The notes under the pieces: generated by a model
Database searches by the model: none
What the model was told of the DNA's origin: nothing
What the model saw: the letters and a program-made list of their open reading frames with translations, nothing else
Origin: Aquarana catesbeiana
Lineage: Eukaryota > Chordata > Amphibia > Anura > Ranidae
Length of the DNA: 64,000 nucleotides
Assembly (NCBI RefSeq): GCF_042186555.1
Contig: NC_133336.1
Span: 189,440,073-189,504,072 of the forward strand
Direction: 5' to 3'
Made by a program: the position numbers and the translations under genes
In this document: positions 11,661 through 22,363 of the stretch, in pieces
Layout: each line of letters begins with the position of its first letter
Numbering within the stretch: position 1 is the stretch's first letter

Positions 11661-12432
11661 ACCTCCCTGGCGGTTTTCCCGAGTGTGGCTCGGGGTTAAA
11701 TTTCAGTACCATTAGCGGGAACCCCGAGCCACACTCGGGATTGCATTGCAGGATCCTGGTGCAGTGTACTTACCTTGTCCCCAGGATCCTGCGATGTCCC
11801 CTCGCTGTGTCCGTGGGCTGTGTCCTCCGCCCGATGCCTCTGTGTTCTGGGCTCTGTTCCCTGCAAGAGTCGCGACGCATGGGGGCGGAGCCCGGCGGCA
11901 AATTCAAAAAAATTTAAAATTCATAATACATACAGTATACTGTAATCTTACACATTACTGTATGAAATATTTTCACATCCCTTTTGTCCCTAGTGCTTTG
12001 TCCAATGCCCTGCATGCAGTTTTATATTATACATACAGTACTTTTCTTTCTGCCTGGAAACTTGAGATTGTCCATGGCAACCAAAAAGTGTTCCTTTACA
12101 TCAAAAGTGGTTTTAGACCACCTAGAAAAGAGCGATAGTAAATTAGAACACTTGCAGAATTGAGCGATAGTGAATCATTGGGAAATTAATTTTATTATTA
12201 TTATATTATTATTTTTTATAATTATTTTTAGTTATTTATTATATTATAATTTATGATTTTGTGTTTCAAACTTTATCATACCTGGGATGTCTACTAGACT
12301 CTTGTTTGGACAGATTTAAGTGTGTTATTGCTAAGAATTACAGGCCTACAATATAAAACGCCAAATTTCTATGCAAAACAATGTACCGCTTTGAGACGCA
12401 AAAATCTGACATAATCATACCGCCAGGGAGGC
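11661..12432. mobile_element. TA-flanked MITE with CCTCCCTGGCGGT ends
   Basis: Left end ACCTCCCTGGCGGT and right end ACCGCCAGGGAGGC are inverted repeats, flanked by TA at 11659-11660 and 12433-12434. The left part holds a second inverted pair (GAGTGTGGCTCGGGG and CCCCGAGCCACACTCGGG). The right part holds a (TTA)n-rich tract. It is non-coding. A copy lacking the left end starts copy B of the large duplication (52435-52950). Confidence 0.75.
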
Positions 12433-12439
12433 TACAGGA

Positions 12440-12660
12440 CAAAATTTGTGTACATAGATACATCCCCCTCTATGGTTACGCCAGATGATCCAAATTACTG
12501 CATCCCTATGACTCTGGAGCCTCAAAACATCAAATTATGGCAAAACATGTAGAGATCGAATCAGTCTGCACCTGTTAATGTACTGTATTATCAAATATTC
12601 ATTATCGGATGTTTGTTTTTGAAGTTTTTCAATAAATTTATTAATGATAAATATTAGATG
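12440..12660 (+). repeat. Right arm of the large inverted repeat
   Basis: Reverse complement of parts of 9845-10240, with about 125 bp missing in the middle. The matching block in copy B (52960-53240) is longer at its right end. Copy A therefore has a secondary deletion here. Confidence 0.6.
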
Positions 12661-13526
12661 ATAAGTAGTAATTTTTCTCCTTTTTTTCACTTTAAATAAA
12701 GAATTTGCAGAAAAACGTATTATTGATAACAAAAACGTCTCACTACACCTAGTTACAAAAATAGTTTCATGTTTACTGAAGGATATTTTTACAAAGTGAA
12801 GGATTACAAAGCTCTAGAGACCTGGCAGCTCTGGGAGTTTCTCATGTTTCCTCACATTCGTCGCCCATAGGGATCAATTAATTTGTTAACAATACAACAT
12901 AAAATGTATATTTTTCTATTTTAATTTGAATTTTTGTCTGCAACACAAAACCCCTTGGGGACATCTCTTTCCAAAACAACATAAAGGCATTATACAGAGG
13001 CTTTGCATTTACTGTTTATCTACAGAAGGCTCTGCTCTACCTTGCCAGACACCACCAGCCACATCATTTTGACTCCAACTTTAGGATCCATAAGGCACAT
13101 CAAGTTATCTGGCTGATGGATACAACCATCTTTAACCCTTGATGTTCTGGATGGTTTAATAATTTTTGATACAACATATACATGTGAGCGCTAACATTCA
13201 ACCAGTATGAAACAGCTGGAGCCCCCTAAAAAATACATATATTGCTCTAATACAAAGAGAATGAATGACTGAAGGGTGGTTTCATAACTAAAATAAATCA
13301 TATAATAAACAATAAAAATTATGAATTTGTGCTGATCAGCTTGAGACTGAAATGCTAAAATCCAAAATGAAACTAAAACTGAAACTGAATTAGTCCATGA
13401 TAAGCTACTGTAGAAGGCAGCCCTGTAGATCAGGATGAAGCAATCCTCTGGGTACTGAAGAAGAGAAACAAAAAAGGCCAAAAAAGTTCCAAAACAATAT
13501 CACCCTGTCTCATTCCCCTAATTGGA

Positions 13527-13970
13527 ATGTACCAGTGTCGCAAAAAATTGTGCCTCACTTGTAGTCATGTTCACCACGGTCAAAAAGAATTCACTAACAA
13601 AGGTCAGACATACCAGATCAGCAACTTTTATAACTGTTCGACAGAATTTGTCATTTATTGCTTGACTTGTCCTTGTGGGTTATATTATGTAGGCCGCACC
13701 ATACGCACTCTGAGAAAGAGGTTTGGTGAGCACCGCCGCCTCGTAGAGGCAGGAGACGACCATCATAGTGTTCCCCTCCATTTTCTCAAAAAACATGATC
13801 ATTCTTCATTGGGCCTCAGGGTCTGGATTATTGAGTCTATCCCCGGTACGTTCCCACTGGCAGAGCGTTTTAAACGTCTCTGTCAGAGGGAAATGTACTG
13901 GATATATACCCTTGACTCTCTGGCCCCTGGAGGGCTCAACGAGGAAATAGAGACGAGTAGTCTCATTTGA
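13527..13970 (+). pseudogene. GIY-YIG endonuclease domain of a Penelope-like element, 147 aa, partial
   Basis: Penelope-like elements encode a reverse transcriptase followed by a GIY-YIG endonuclease that nicks the target; only the second part is here. A Cys-rich start (Cys4, Cys9, Cys12) is followed by YQISNFYNCST, then the core CPCGLYYVGRTIRTLRKRF (residues 48-66) with GLYYVG as the GIY-YIG pair, a conserved Arg, and EH at 68-69. Downstream KRLCQREMYWIYTLDSLAP carries the acidic residue, and GGLNEE holds the conserved Asn. The frame ends in a natural stop after SSLI. Upstream it stays open only to an in-frame TAA at 13401, and the leader shows no reverse transcriptase motifs. The endonuclease part itself has no frameshift. 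It is not an independent gene. Confidence 0.85.
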
Positions 13971-15095
13971 CTTCTCCTTCAGCCTCTTCTATTGATTGTC
14001 TGATACCTTCAACACACTTGTATCTCTCATGGTTTGGGTTTGTGTCGGGTATTTTGTTATTGCCGCATTGCATGTTTCTTCCTATTGTGATGCTGCTACT
14101 ATGCTTTATTTGAATATCACCTCCGAGCTAGCTAGCACATTATTCTTTACTGTAATTATTACCTATTATTATTTTTTATTATTATTTATTATTTTCTACT
14201 AATTATCCAACTTTCATTAGGAAACACACAAGTATGTCCATATATTTGGGTGTGTGCGCATGCGCGTGTGTGTATGTGGCTGCATATACACCTGCATGTG
14301 TGCGTGTCCGTGTGTATATATATACATACACATATATATGTATTACGCCTTCATCTTTCTCAAATACATTTTCAACCTATAAACATGATCCCAAAATCAT
14401 ACAACAGTTAGTATAACTCCACTCAGCAATCTTCAGGGTACTCCTGATTTGTATGGCCATAATTTTACATAAACACATATAGTTCTTTAAACATATATTT
14501 TTATTTTTTCGCATGATCCTGCGCATATTTAATGTCATCCGACTATTTGTTTCACCTTTGTACCCATTCTTCACCTTCCATCTTATTATTCCTTTTTTTT
14601 TTTTTTTTTTTTAATATCTATTTCTCTTATACCATTTCACAATTTCATTTGTATCTAAATTTAAATTTATTTTTATTTTTAATTATTTCATTTTTATTTT
14701 TATTATTTTAATTTTAATTTGATTTATTTCTATATAATCCCTTTATTGACCCAATACATTCACTCTCTCTCTTTCCCAACCATAAAACATTTCTATGATG
14801 ACTTTTTTCATTGTCAGCAATACTCTCATTACCAATATTGTTCTTTTATTCTTCACTCCAGCATCTCTCTTACATTTGCACGCTTATCCATACATCATCT
14901 TTTCCTTTCCTCTGTTTCTCCTGTCTCATTCAAGTATATCAGCTATTGTTGCTCACAACATCTCTTTCACTTCCTTATTTGACACTGCAGCACGTAGCCG
15001 CAGTACACAGCTCTTTGTCCGAGATTGATAGACCTCTCCCCCCTCCAATCAGGGCTCGCCTTAGACTACATATGTCTCGACCTATCACAGGTCAC

Positions 15096-15141
15096 GTTAG
15101 GCCTGAGGAAGGAGCGTAGCTCCGCAAACGCGTCGCCTATC
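15096..15141 (+). ncRNA. Hammerhead-ribozyme-like motif in the Penelope-like element
   Basis: Sense strand relative to the endonuclease. CTGAGGA (15103-15109) fits the CUGANGA core. GGAGC-GTA-GCTCC (15111-15123) makes a five-pair stem II. CAAA replaces the canonical GAAA. ACGCGT then gives a minimal self-complementary stem III. GTC (15132-15134) is a standard cleavage triplet. TAGGC (15098-15102) pairs fully with GCCTA (15135-15139) as stem I. Hammerheads are known in Penelope-like elements. The change at the position of G12, and one extra A before stem II, suggest a decayed copy. Confidence 0.55.
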
Positions 15142-15712
15142 CCAACACAGACCCGGAAGTGACCCTGCTCCCCGGATTGTACACAGCGCGTTCCAGCGAC
15201 AGGACACAGCGAGTATCCAGCAGCGCACCCTGTCAGAAGAATAGAACGCCACCGCACGATGTGACTCTACACCTCAACTGGGACACCTGGCATGATTATC
15301 TCACCCTTTGTACGCCTGCTTTACTTGTACCCTTGTGAGTACTTGATTTTAAAGATACATTAAATCTGTTTTTAATACTGCACTTAGTGTGGCGCCATTG
15401 TTGTTTCTCTTCTTTAATAATTTTTGATATACACTCTTTATCAACCAGACCTGCATCAAGGGGAAAGCACCATTCTACTTCTCCTACATAGTTATGGTCT
15501 ATATAGAGTTATACCACTAAGTTATATAATAAGATCATCCCACAATTATACGGGACCCCTGGCTGATGTCATTCACGTTTTCTGTTGTTTGTGCACTGCT
15601 CTGATAGACATAGCTTTCTTTTAATTTTTGAGTTATGTTCTTTGTCTTTATGGGTGGAACATCAACATTTGGGATATAAGCTACAGAGCTGGAACCCGCA
15701 AGCCCTTTGTCA

Positions 15713-15756
15713 CTGAAGAAGATCTGCATTTTGTTTTTCGAAACTCGTTGGATCTT
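15713..15756 (+). other. Degenerate hammerhead-like motif
   Basis: CTGAAGA (15713-15719) and CGAAAC (about 15739-15744) with a CTCGTT tail are in hammerhead order. The intervening stem II is not formed and stem I is absent. A copy is at 54278-54320. Predicted inactive. Confidence 0.25.
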
Positions 15757-15821
15757 CTGTCTGTCTGACAAAGGGACATTCTGTCTGTCTGACAAAGGGA
15801 CGTTCTGTCTGTCTGACAAAG
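15755..15821 (+). repeat. 24-bp tandem repeat, 2.8 units
   Basis: Two full units of 24 bp beginning TTCTGTCTGTCTGACAAAGG (15755-15778, 15779-15802) and a 19-bp partial. Copy B has a single unit at the matching place (about 54320). Confidence 0.9.
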
Positions 15822-17591
15822 CTCTGGGCTTTTCCTTGCAGCTGGTTTCCATTTCTGCTCCCAATATTTGTGTTTGTTGCTTATATCCCCATGTTCATGT
15901 TGCTATATATTATCAATGTGTAATGAATTTTGAATATTTTTTTACCATCAAACTGTTTGTGGCCCGTTTTAAAGTCCCAATCTGAGGAATTCATGTTTTG
16001 ACTCTACAGAATGCGTTTCAGCACAATTTCTGCACATTGAGTCACCATTCTTAGATTTCACTCAGGAATGTGCAGAGGTCAACAAATCCAATCGTAAATG
16101 TAATAATCTTCAATAATCTTCAATTCAACTTGGTTTAGGTCACAAGTGTTTAAGTAGGTTGTTCACTTTGCCGTTATATTCATCCAGTAATCCCTTGGAC
16201 CTCTTTATAATTAAAAGGTAAAGCTCCTAATTCAATATTAATGTTATTTTGAAATATTCTTGAAGACACTTAGTCCAACTCCTGTGTTGATATTCTTCCT
16301 GCATGTCAGTTGGCAAGCAGCTGAAACACAGTAGCTATATCTTCTGCCTTAAGCCCCGGTACACACGATCAGAAAATCGTACGAAAAATACTGCTTTCAA
16401 AGTAATCGTACGATAATCAGATCGTTAGTACAGAGCTTTTTTCGAAAGCCGATTATGACAGTTCATCCGATGTTATCCGTTGACTTTTTTTTTGTACTAT
16501 GCCAGATCGTATGATTTTCGTTTAATCAGTACAGTTGTCATTTGAAAATGCAATACAATACACTACATCATTTCCAAATTCTTATGCCCTATACACACGG
16601 TCAGATTTTCCAACGGAAAATGTGCGATCAGAGCTTGTTGTCGGAAATTCAGATCGTGTGTAGGCTCCATCGGACTTTTTCCATCGGATTTTCCGACACA
16701 CAAAGTTTGAGAGCAGGCTATAAAATTTTCAGACAACAAAATCCGATCGCGTCAATTCCGACCGTGTGTGGCCAATTCAGACGCACAAAGTGCCACACAT
16801 GCTCAGGAGAAATTCAGAGATGGAACAGCTCGGTCTGGTAAAATTAGCATTCGGAATGGATATAGCACTTTCCTCAGGCTGCAATGTTTAAAATAGTTTA
16901 ATGCAGCGCACTCTCTTCTTCTTTATAATGCTAGAAGAATTAAGTAGTTTTGCTGCTCATATTCACACAGACTTCTCACAAACTTCTTTTCTTTATTATT
17001 TATCATGATTTCATCAATATATTTTGATTTGTCACATCTGACAAAAAAGATATTTTTTTTTGGTTTGTATTTTTTTCAAGCCTGATTGTGTTTTTTATTT
17101 TTATTTTTTTTATTTTACTCCAGAATATTTTTGTATTTTTGGGTGTGTTTTGTGTGTCAAGTTACCACAACACCATTATTATCTTGTATTATTTATTAAT
17201 CTAAAGGAGGTTGCTTGGTGTTGGTGTCTCTTGTTAATTTCACATTGTATTTTAGAAATTTATCTGCCTCCTCACAAACTGTCCATTTTGAAGGAAAACA
17301 CACATAGTCGAGTATAATTGAAACAAAAAATCCTTTATTAAGGGATCAGAACCAAACAAAGAGGGAGGCAACGCTGGATAAACAGCAGAAATTGGTGAAG
17401 CCTTTGGCCCCCAGGGCAGACATCAATTATTTTACTGCAAAATTGGTGGCCTGAGGAGTCCATATATAAGGGAGTGCAGTCTGGTCCAGAATTCCAAGAG
17501 ATCAGGAACAGCAGCAGATGACATACATGTCCCCAGGCTGTGGTCATACAAGAGCCTGCATCTTTTGTCAGACCAGACTGAACCCAGGCCA

Positions 17592-18874
17592 TCACTCTCG
17601 GGTCTTCCTTCCATGCTTCCTTCCATGCTGTGGCTCTGGTGGTCGAGTTGTGGCAGGAGGAGGATGGTCCAACTCACACAGGTGGGGTTTGTGTGTGATT
17701 TCACCCCTCACCCCCTTAGTTAGTGTTTTGTAAAGAAAGTCCTCACACATGAGGCGTTGACCCTCCTGCATGCCCTGCAGTTTGGTGGCAGCCATGCAGG
17801 CAAAGGCCTCTTCAGGAGTGGGGGTGGCTCTGAGGGACGCAGAAGCCTCCTGAATCAGCCTGAGTGCTGAATCCTGCACGTTACTCCCCTTCCTGGGTCT
17901 TTTGGTTGGAAGGCGGAGGGAAGGAACCTGCGATTCGGTAAGGCTCCTACTGGGTCGGCTTTCTCCTGGATGCCACTTAGCCCCTCCTACTCCTGGCTGC
18001 CACTAACCCCCGCCTCCTCCTGGCTACCACATTCCACAGCCTCCTCCTGTGTGCCACATTCCACAGCCTCCTCCTGGCTGAGGTCTTCCTGTGTATGAAA
18101 AAGGGACATCGTTTTAGTTTTTTCTCCATCAATCACACACAATTTTCACCTCATGACTGTTGCTAATTGAAAGTTAACAAATATAACAGACTATCATTCT
18201 GAGCCCAGCATTTTTCATTCTTGTCCCAATTATTTTTGCCCACTACTGTCTATTGATATGTCAAACACTTTATGAAATCAGTAATTAGTGATCAATAATA
18301 ACATCTAGTAAACATCATTTATTTATTGACCAGAAATCTTTAGAACAATGCTATACCTGGCTCCAGCTGGGCTCCTCCACTTCTTCCTGGCTGGAAGTCC
18401 CAGGTTGGACGTCGGAAGTCTCAGCTGGGGTGGAAGATAGGGTGGAAGGAAGAGTGGAAGGAAGAGTGGAGAGGGATTCCCTGACTCCAGTCTGGTCTGA
18501 CAGAAAACAAAGTCTCTCAAAATACCACAGCCTGGGGACATAAACGTCATCTGCTGCAGCTCCGGATCTCTGGGAATCTGTGACCTTTTTGCTCTCCCTT
18601 AGATAAGTGCTCCTCAGGCCACCAATTTTGGCTTTTAAATAAGGGATGGTTGCTGTGGGGACCACCGGCTTCACCAACTCCAGCAGTTTCTCCAGCGCTG
18701 CCTGCCTCTTTTTTTATTGTTGTATTGGGGGTGTTTCACCTGCCACAGACAGGGCAGCTCCCTGTATTTGTCTATGAACAGGGGGAGGAAGTTGTGGTCA
18801 TTGAAGCCATCCATTTTATCTGCAAGACACAAGACAAACCCTAATGTCAAGCGAAACTCTCCTAATCTTGTCAC
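17592..18874 (-). pseudogene. MADF-domain accessory protein of the Harbinger element, broken
   Basis: Read on the minus strand from 18874. FNDHNFLPLFIDKYRELPCL followed by W, then HPQYNN, is the start of a MADF (Myb/SANT-like) DNA-binding domain. After a frameshift in an A run (about 18709-18716) it continues as KIGGLRSTYLRE, SGAAADDVYVPRLWYFERL and CFLSDQ, the end of that domain. An acidic Ser/Glu-rich tail follows. A donor (CAG then GTATAG near 18350) and an acceptor (CACACAG near 18090) indicate an intron. The last exon has Glu-Glu-Ala repeats, one TAG, and ends in a His/Arg-Lys tail near 17592. Such proteins are thought to help Harbinger transposases bind their ends and enter the nucleus. 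This copy is inactive. Confidence 0.65.
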
Positions 18875-19098
18875 AATATAGGCCTCAATCTAGAAGCAGT
18901 ATAGGCCCAAGTTTAAATCTTAACTTCATTATCATGATCGGCGCCTCCGATACTCCTTCCTCCGCTCACAGATCGTACGTACTACGCACGCGTGTTACGC
19001 TTTATATACACTGCGCATGCGTGAAACTCCACCCGCCCCTGACATTCTTTCTAGTCCATTCCCTGCCCCTTCTCGTTCGGCGCAGTGGGGAAGAGCAC
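18875..19098. promoter_or_regulatory. Candidate bidirectional promoter between two Harbinger genes
   Basis: A 224-bp spacer separates the divergent MADF and SANT-like genes. It holds CpGs, the palindrome ACTGCGCATGCGTG (about 19010-19023, like an NRF1 site), TTTATATA just before it, and CGTACGTACTACGCACGCG. Function is inferred from layout only. Confidence 0.4.
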
Positions 19099-19457
19099 AT
19101 GGCGGAGACACAACAGGTGCGTGCTAATTACAGCAATGAGGAGGAGGAGGAGGAAAGCCCGGAGCCAGAAACGTCCCGATCCCGGAAGAGACGATTTATA
19201 CCTCAAATATGTCCTTTGGAGAGATGTTGAAGATGGTCGACATCCTGAAGAGGGCCGACTATGACGGGAAGTATGGACCTTACCCCAACCCCAATGTCAG
19301 AAAGGCCAAGATCATGGCGAAAGTAGTCAAAAGTCTGCAGAAGAATTTCAGGGTACGACGATCCAAGGATCAGCTCAGGAAGCGGTGGTCGGACCTCAAA
19401 TTAAGGGAGCACGATCAGTACAGAAGGATCAGGAGAGTGCTGCAAAAAAGTAAGTAG
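19099..19457 (+). pseudogene. Myb/SANT-like DNA-binding protein of the Harbinger element, one frameshift
   Basis: The ATG at 19099 (after a GC-rich leader) opens MAETQQVRANYSNEEEEEES, a long acidic patch and a basic RSRKRRF stretch. The frame then shifts near 19205-19210 and continues as MSFGEMLKMVDILKRADYDG, then a basic trihelix-like region with KAKIMAKVVKSLQKNF and DQLRKRWSDLKLREHDQY, and ends at TAG 19455-19457. The layout (first helix with M-EMV-I, then KRWSDLK) is that of the Myb-like partner encoded by Harbinger elements. A GTAAGTAG at 19449 could instead be a donor to another exon. Overall assignment is fair. The frameshift may be real or an assembly error. Confidence 0.6.
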
Positions 19458-19795
19458 TTGTGCTGTGTTCCTATTCTTTATTTTGATTACGTTCGTGCTG
19501 TTCCATATGCTTTTCTTTACTGTTGTACAGTTTAAAATGGCAACTTTCATGTTCATGGGCACATGATAGTGATGTTGTGGATCCAGGTCATTTCACCAGT
19601 GAAAGTGCACAGATCCTGATCGGGGAGATCATGGGGTGTAATAGGGACTTGGAAAACATCTAGAAAAACATCAATAATGTTAAAAACAAAATGGAGAACA
19701 ATTGATGTTTTAGGGAGAGTTTAAAACACCTCCAAATCCCTTCCTTTTTTGTGGTATTTTGAATATCAAAATTTTTAACATTTTTTTGACATTTT

Positions 19796-20030
19796 ATAGA
19801 AAAGCCAAATTTTGAAGATGCACACAGTGTGTCAGCATGCGCTATCTGCCATCACGGGAGATCAATGTATGTGTTTGGGGGGTATAACCCCTTCCTCAAT
19901 AATAAAGTAGCTGAGAGGAAGGGGTTGCACCCCCAAAACACGTCCCTTGATCCCCCATGATGGCAACTAGCACATGTTGACATTCAGCAATTTGTGTGCA
20001 TCTTCAAAATTTGTCTTTTCCAGGGGTGAC
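19796..20030. repeat. Palindromic MITE inside the Harbinger element
   Basis: The left half (GAAAAGCCAAATTTTGAAGA onward) is repeated in reverse complement on the right, meeting at an AATAATAAAGTAGCTGAGAG centre. The arms are about 110 bp and imperfect. Confidence 0.7.
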
Positions 20031-20370
20031 TTCACCCCATCTGAACGCAACATCAAACACAGTTTATAAATACTCATGTCTGATATTGCCTTCAATTTCT
20101 ACAAAAGTTGAACTTTGTAAGTTCCAGATTTGTGTATTTCTTGTTTGTTTGAAATATGCCTGTTTTACCTTAAATGGACATTTCAATTTTTATTAATGTG
20201 ACCCAAAAAATTGTTATACAACAAACATGTTTGTTTGTTTTAAAAACCTTTTAGAAATGCACATGTGATTGTGCTGGTATTAAAAAGATTGATATTCAAG
20301 AATGTGTGGATTATTGTTTCAATGCTCCTAAAATTTTGTTGTGGTAAAATTGGTGTTTTCAGTGACAATG

Positions 20371-20477
20371 GGGGTTATTTCCTAAGGGCAAATCCACTTT
20401 GCACTACAAGTGCAGTTTCAGTGCAGGCTCAAGTGCACTTGTAGTGCAAAGTGTCTTTGCCTTTAGTAAATAACACC
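20371..20477. repeat. Short palindromic MITE
   Basis: GGGGTTATTTCCTAAGGGCA leads into CACTTTGCACTACAAGTGCA. The right half is the inverted counterpart, ending GCCTTTAGTAAATAACACCC. About 107 bp, able to fold into a hairpin. Confidence 0.7.
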
Positions 20478-20619
20478 CAACAGTGCTTTATAATGTTACA
20501 CAATCACGCCATTTTCTGGACTCCCCACATTTCTGTCAGGGTCAGCTAAAAGAAACACAAGCAGTAAATGTCACCAAAGATTTTAGTAGTTAAAATTATT
20601 TTTTTATTTTCAAAATGTA

Positions 20620-22363
20620 TCAGGCATTGTCTGGCATATTGATGGCCCCCCTAACTGCAAAGTAATCAAGGTATCTAAGACGGACCTCGCGGGCACTCAG
20701 GGGGGGCATGCCAGGACGGCCAGCTTCAAGCGCCGTCAGGGTTGGTTCATTTACATGAATTCCGGCCTCAGGCCCCACTAAGGCAGCATAGTTGGCAGAA
20801 TTTCTCCTTAAAATATTGGAGAGAACACAGCAAGCCAGGATGATGTGATTGAGTTTATACTCCGCCATGTGTATGGGTGTAAGAAATAGGCGGAACCGGC
20901 TGGCCATGATTCCAAATGATGGTCCCCCAGCGCAAATGCTTCATCCGCAACTAATACGAATGGGAGTCCTTCCACATTGTCTTCTGGAGGTGGCAAGTCC
21001 AAGCTGCTATTCTGGAGACACCTGTAGAACTCTGTCTGGGCGATGACTCCACCATCGGACATCCGGCCATTCTTCCCATTCTGTGGGGTGGAAGGAAACT
21101 GTGGAGTCAAACAAGAAAAATAAATGAATCATTTTGCACATAAACATGGAAAGCAGATTAGACACAAAGATTCTTGGCCAACATCAGTATAACATTTATT
21201 TTAGGGAGTATTTAAAGACCACCTATCAGATTCCTCCCCCCCTCTGTCATGGGCCTGTCATGGGCCATTTGTAAAATTTTATGGGGGGGTATGTTTTGGA
21301 CAGGTAAATCTCTCCACTTCATTGCGAGATGAATGCCTAAATAATGTGTCTTACTTTGGCCAGCCCCTCCTTACTTTACACTATTGACAGCCCACTGGAC
21401 AGGTAAGAAGTGTCATAATACAAAGATATAAATACACACTGTACACATTTTAGCACATTTTAACATTCTGCTATTACCTATAAAGATAACAATAGGATAC
21501 AAAAACTTTAAACAGTACCATTTGAAAGCATTTAGGCAGGCCCTTGCACTACATGCTTTGGGGAATTCATCCATAAATATTACCACAAAAGAACTAGGTA
21601 TAGTGTGTATGGGTTTGGCAAAGTCAGCAGATAGAGGATTGGTATCAGCTGAGTTAGCATTTGGGGGGGAGGGTTCCAAATGATTTTGGGACACCAAAAA
21701 AAAGCCTCTGGCACTCTGCCTGAATTTAAAGCACAAATCACATTTTTACACATTTTAGGGGGGTATTTAGGGTAAAGCACTACTATGGAGCTGACAAAAT
21801 ACACTCTTAAGTGACTACACGAGGTGAATATATGGCCAGGAGAGCATGCTGGCGAGGTAAGTGAAGGCAAATATGTATGAAGGACAAAAAAAATTACCTA
21901 AAAATCCAACATGCATGAGGACAAAGGGGACATTCACAGCATATTACAATCATGGTAATTAGGGAATGAGGAAAGAAATACAATATATTATCAAACATTA
22001 AATACAATAAAATTTGATATTAAAGGATAAAAATCTTACCTTAATATACTCCTTCTGCAGGACCTGGATGATGGCAGAACAGGACTCTGGGATTATGATC
22101 CCCAGAGCCTGGGGGGAGATGCCTGTCGAGAACTTGAGGTCCTGCAGGTTTCTCCCCGTCACCAAGTACCGCAGGATGGCGACTAGCCTCTGCTCCAGAG
22201 TGATGGCTTGCCTCATGCAGGTATCCTGCCTGCTGATATAAGGGGTCAGCAAAGCCAACAAACGGTGAAATACGGGGTCCGTCATCCAGAGAAAGTTCCT
22301 GAAATCATCAGGATTATTCTCACGGAGCAAAGGCATGTGACAGAACTGGTCAGGCTGGAGCAA
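20620..22363 (-). pseudogene. Harbinger (HARBI1-like) transposase, internally deleted
   Basis: DDE transposase of the PIF/Harbinger superfamily. The first exon (22363 to about 22020) reads MTDPVFHRLLALLTPYIS, then ITLEQRLVAILRYLVTGRNL and QDLKFSTGISPQALGIIIPE, the helical N-terminal domain, ending at AAG before GTAAGA (donor). After an intron of about 0.9 kb the next exon begins at CAG then FPSTPQ (about 21104). It jumps straight to MSDGGV and LPPPEDN..LPFVLVADEAFALG, then to FGIMASRFRLFLTPIHMAEY and the C-terminal YKLNHIILACCVLSN. Two deletions are plain: the GAIDGKH part carrying the first catalytic Asp, and the segment before FGIM carrying the catalytic Glu. Transposition activity is therefore excluded. 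Confidence 0.85.

Larger units (their letters stand above)
13172..15412 (+). mobile_element. Penelope-like retroelement, 5' truncated, with 17-bp target duplication
   Basis: The insertion is bounded by a perfect 17-bp direct repeat TTTAATAATTTTTGATA (13155-13171 and 15413-15429). The same site is present once and uninterrupted in copy B (53978-53994), so the limits are exact. Inside are a GIY-YIG endonuclease frame (13527-13970), a long A/T-rich 3' region with a GT/AC-rich stretch (14250-14345) and a 30-base T run near 14590, a hammerhead-like motif (15096-15141), and a 3' end in GGCGCCATTGTTGTTTC. No reverse transcriptase is present, so this is a 5'-truncated copy. The 13172-13526 leader is not recognised. 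Confidence 0.85.

Noticed and set aside
13191..13481. 96-codon hydrophobic minus-strand frame in the Penelope-like element
   Set aside because: It runs antisense to the element, has no recognisable domain and lies in A/T-rich sequence that favours hydrophobic translations.
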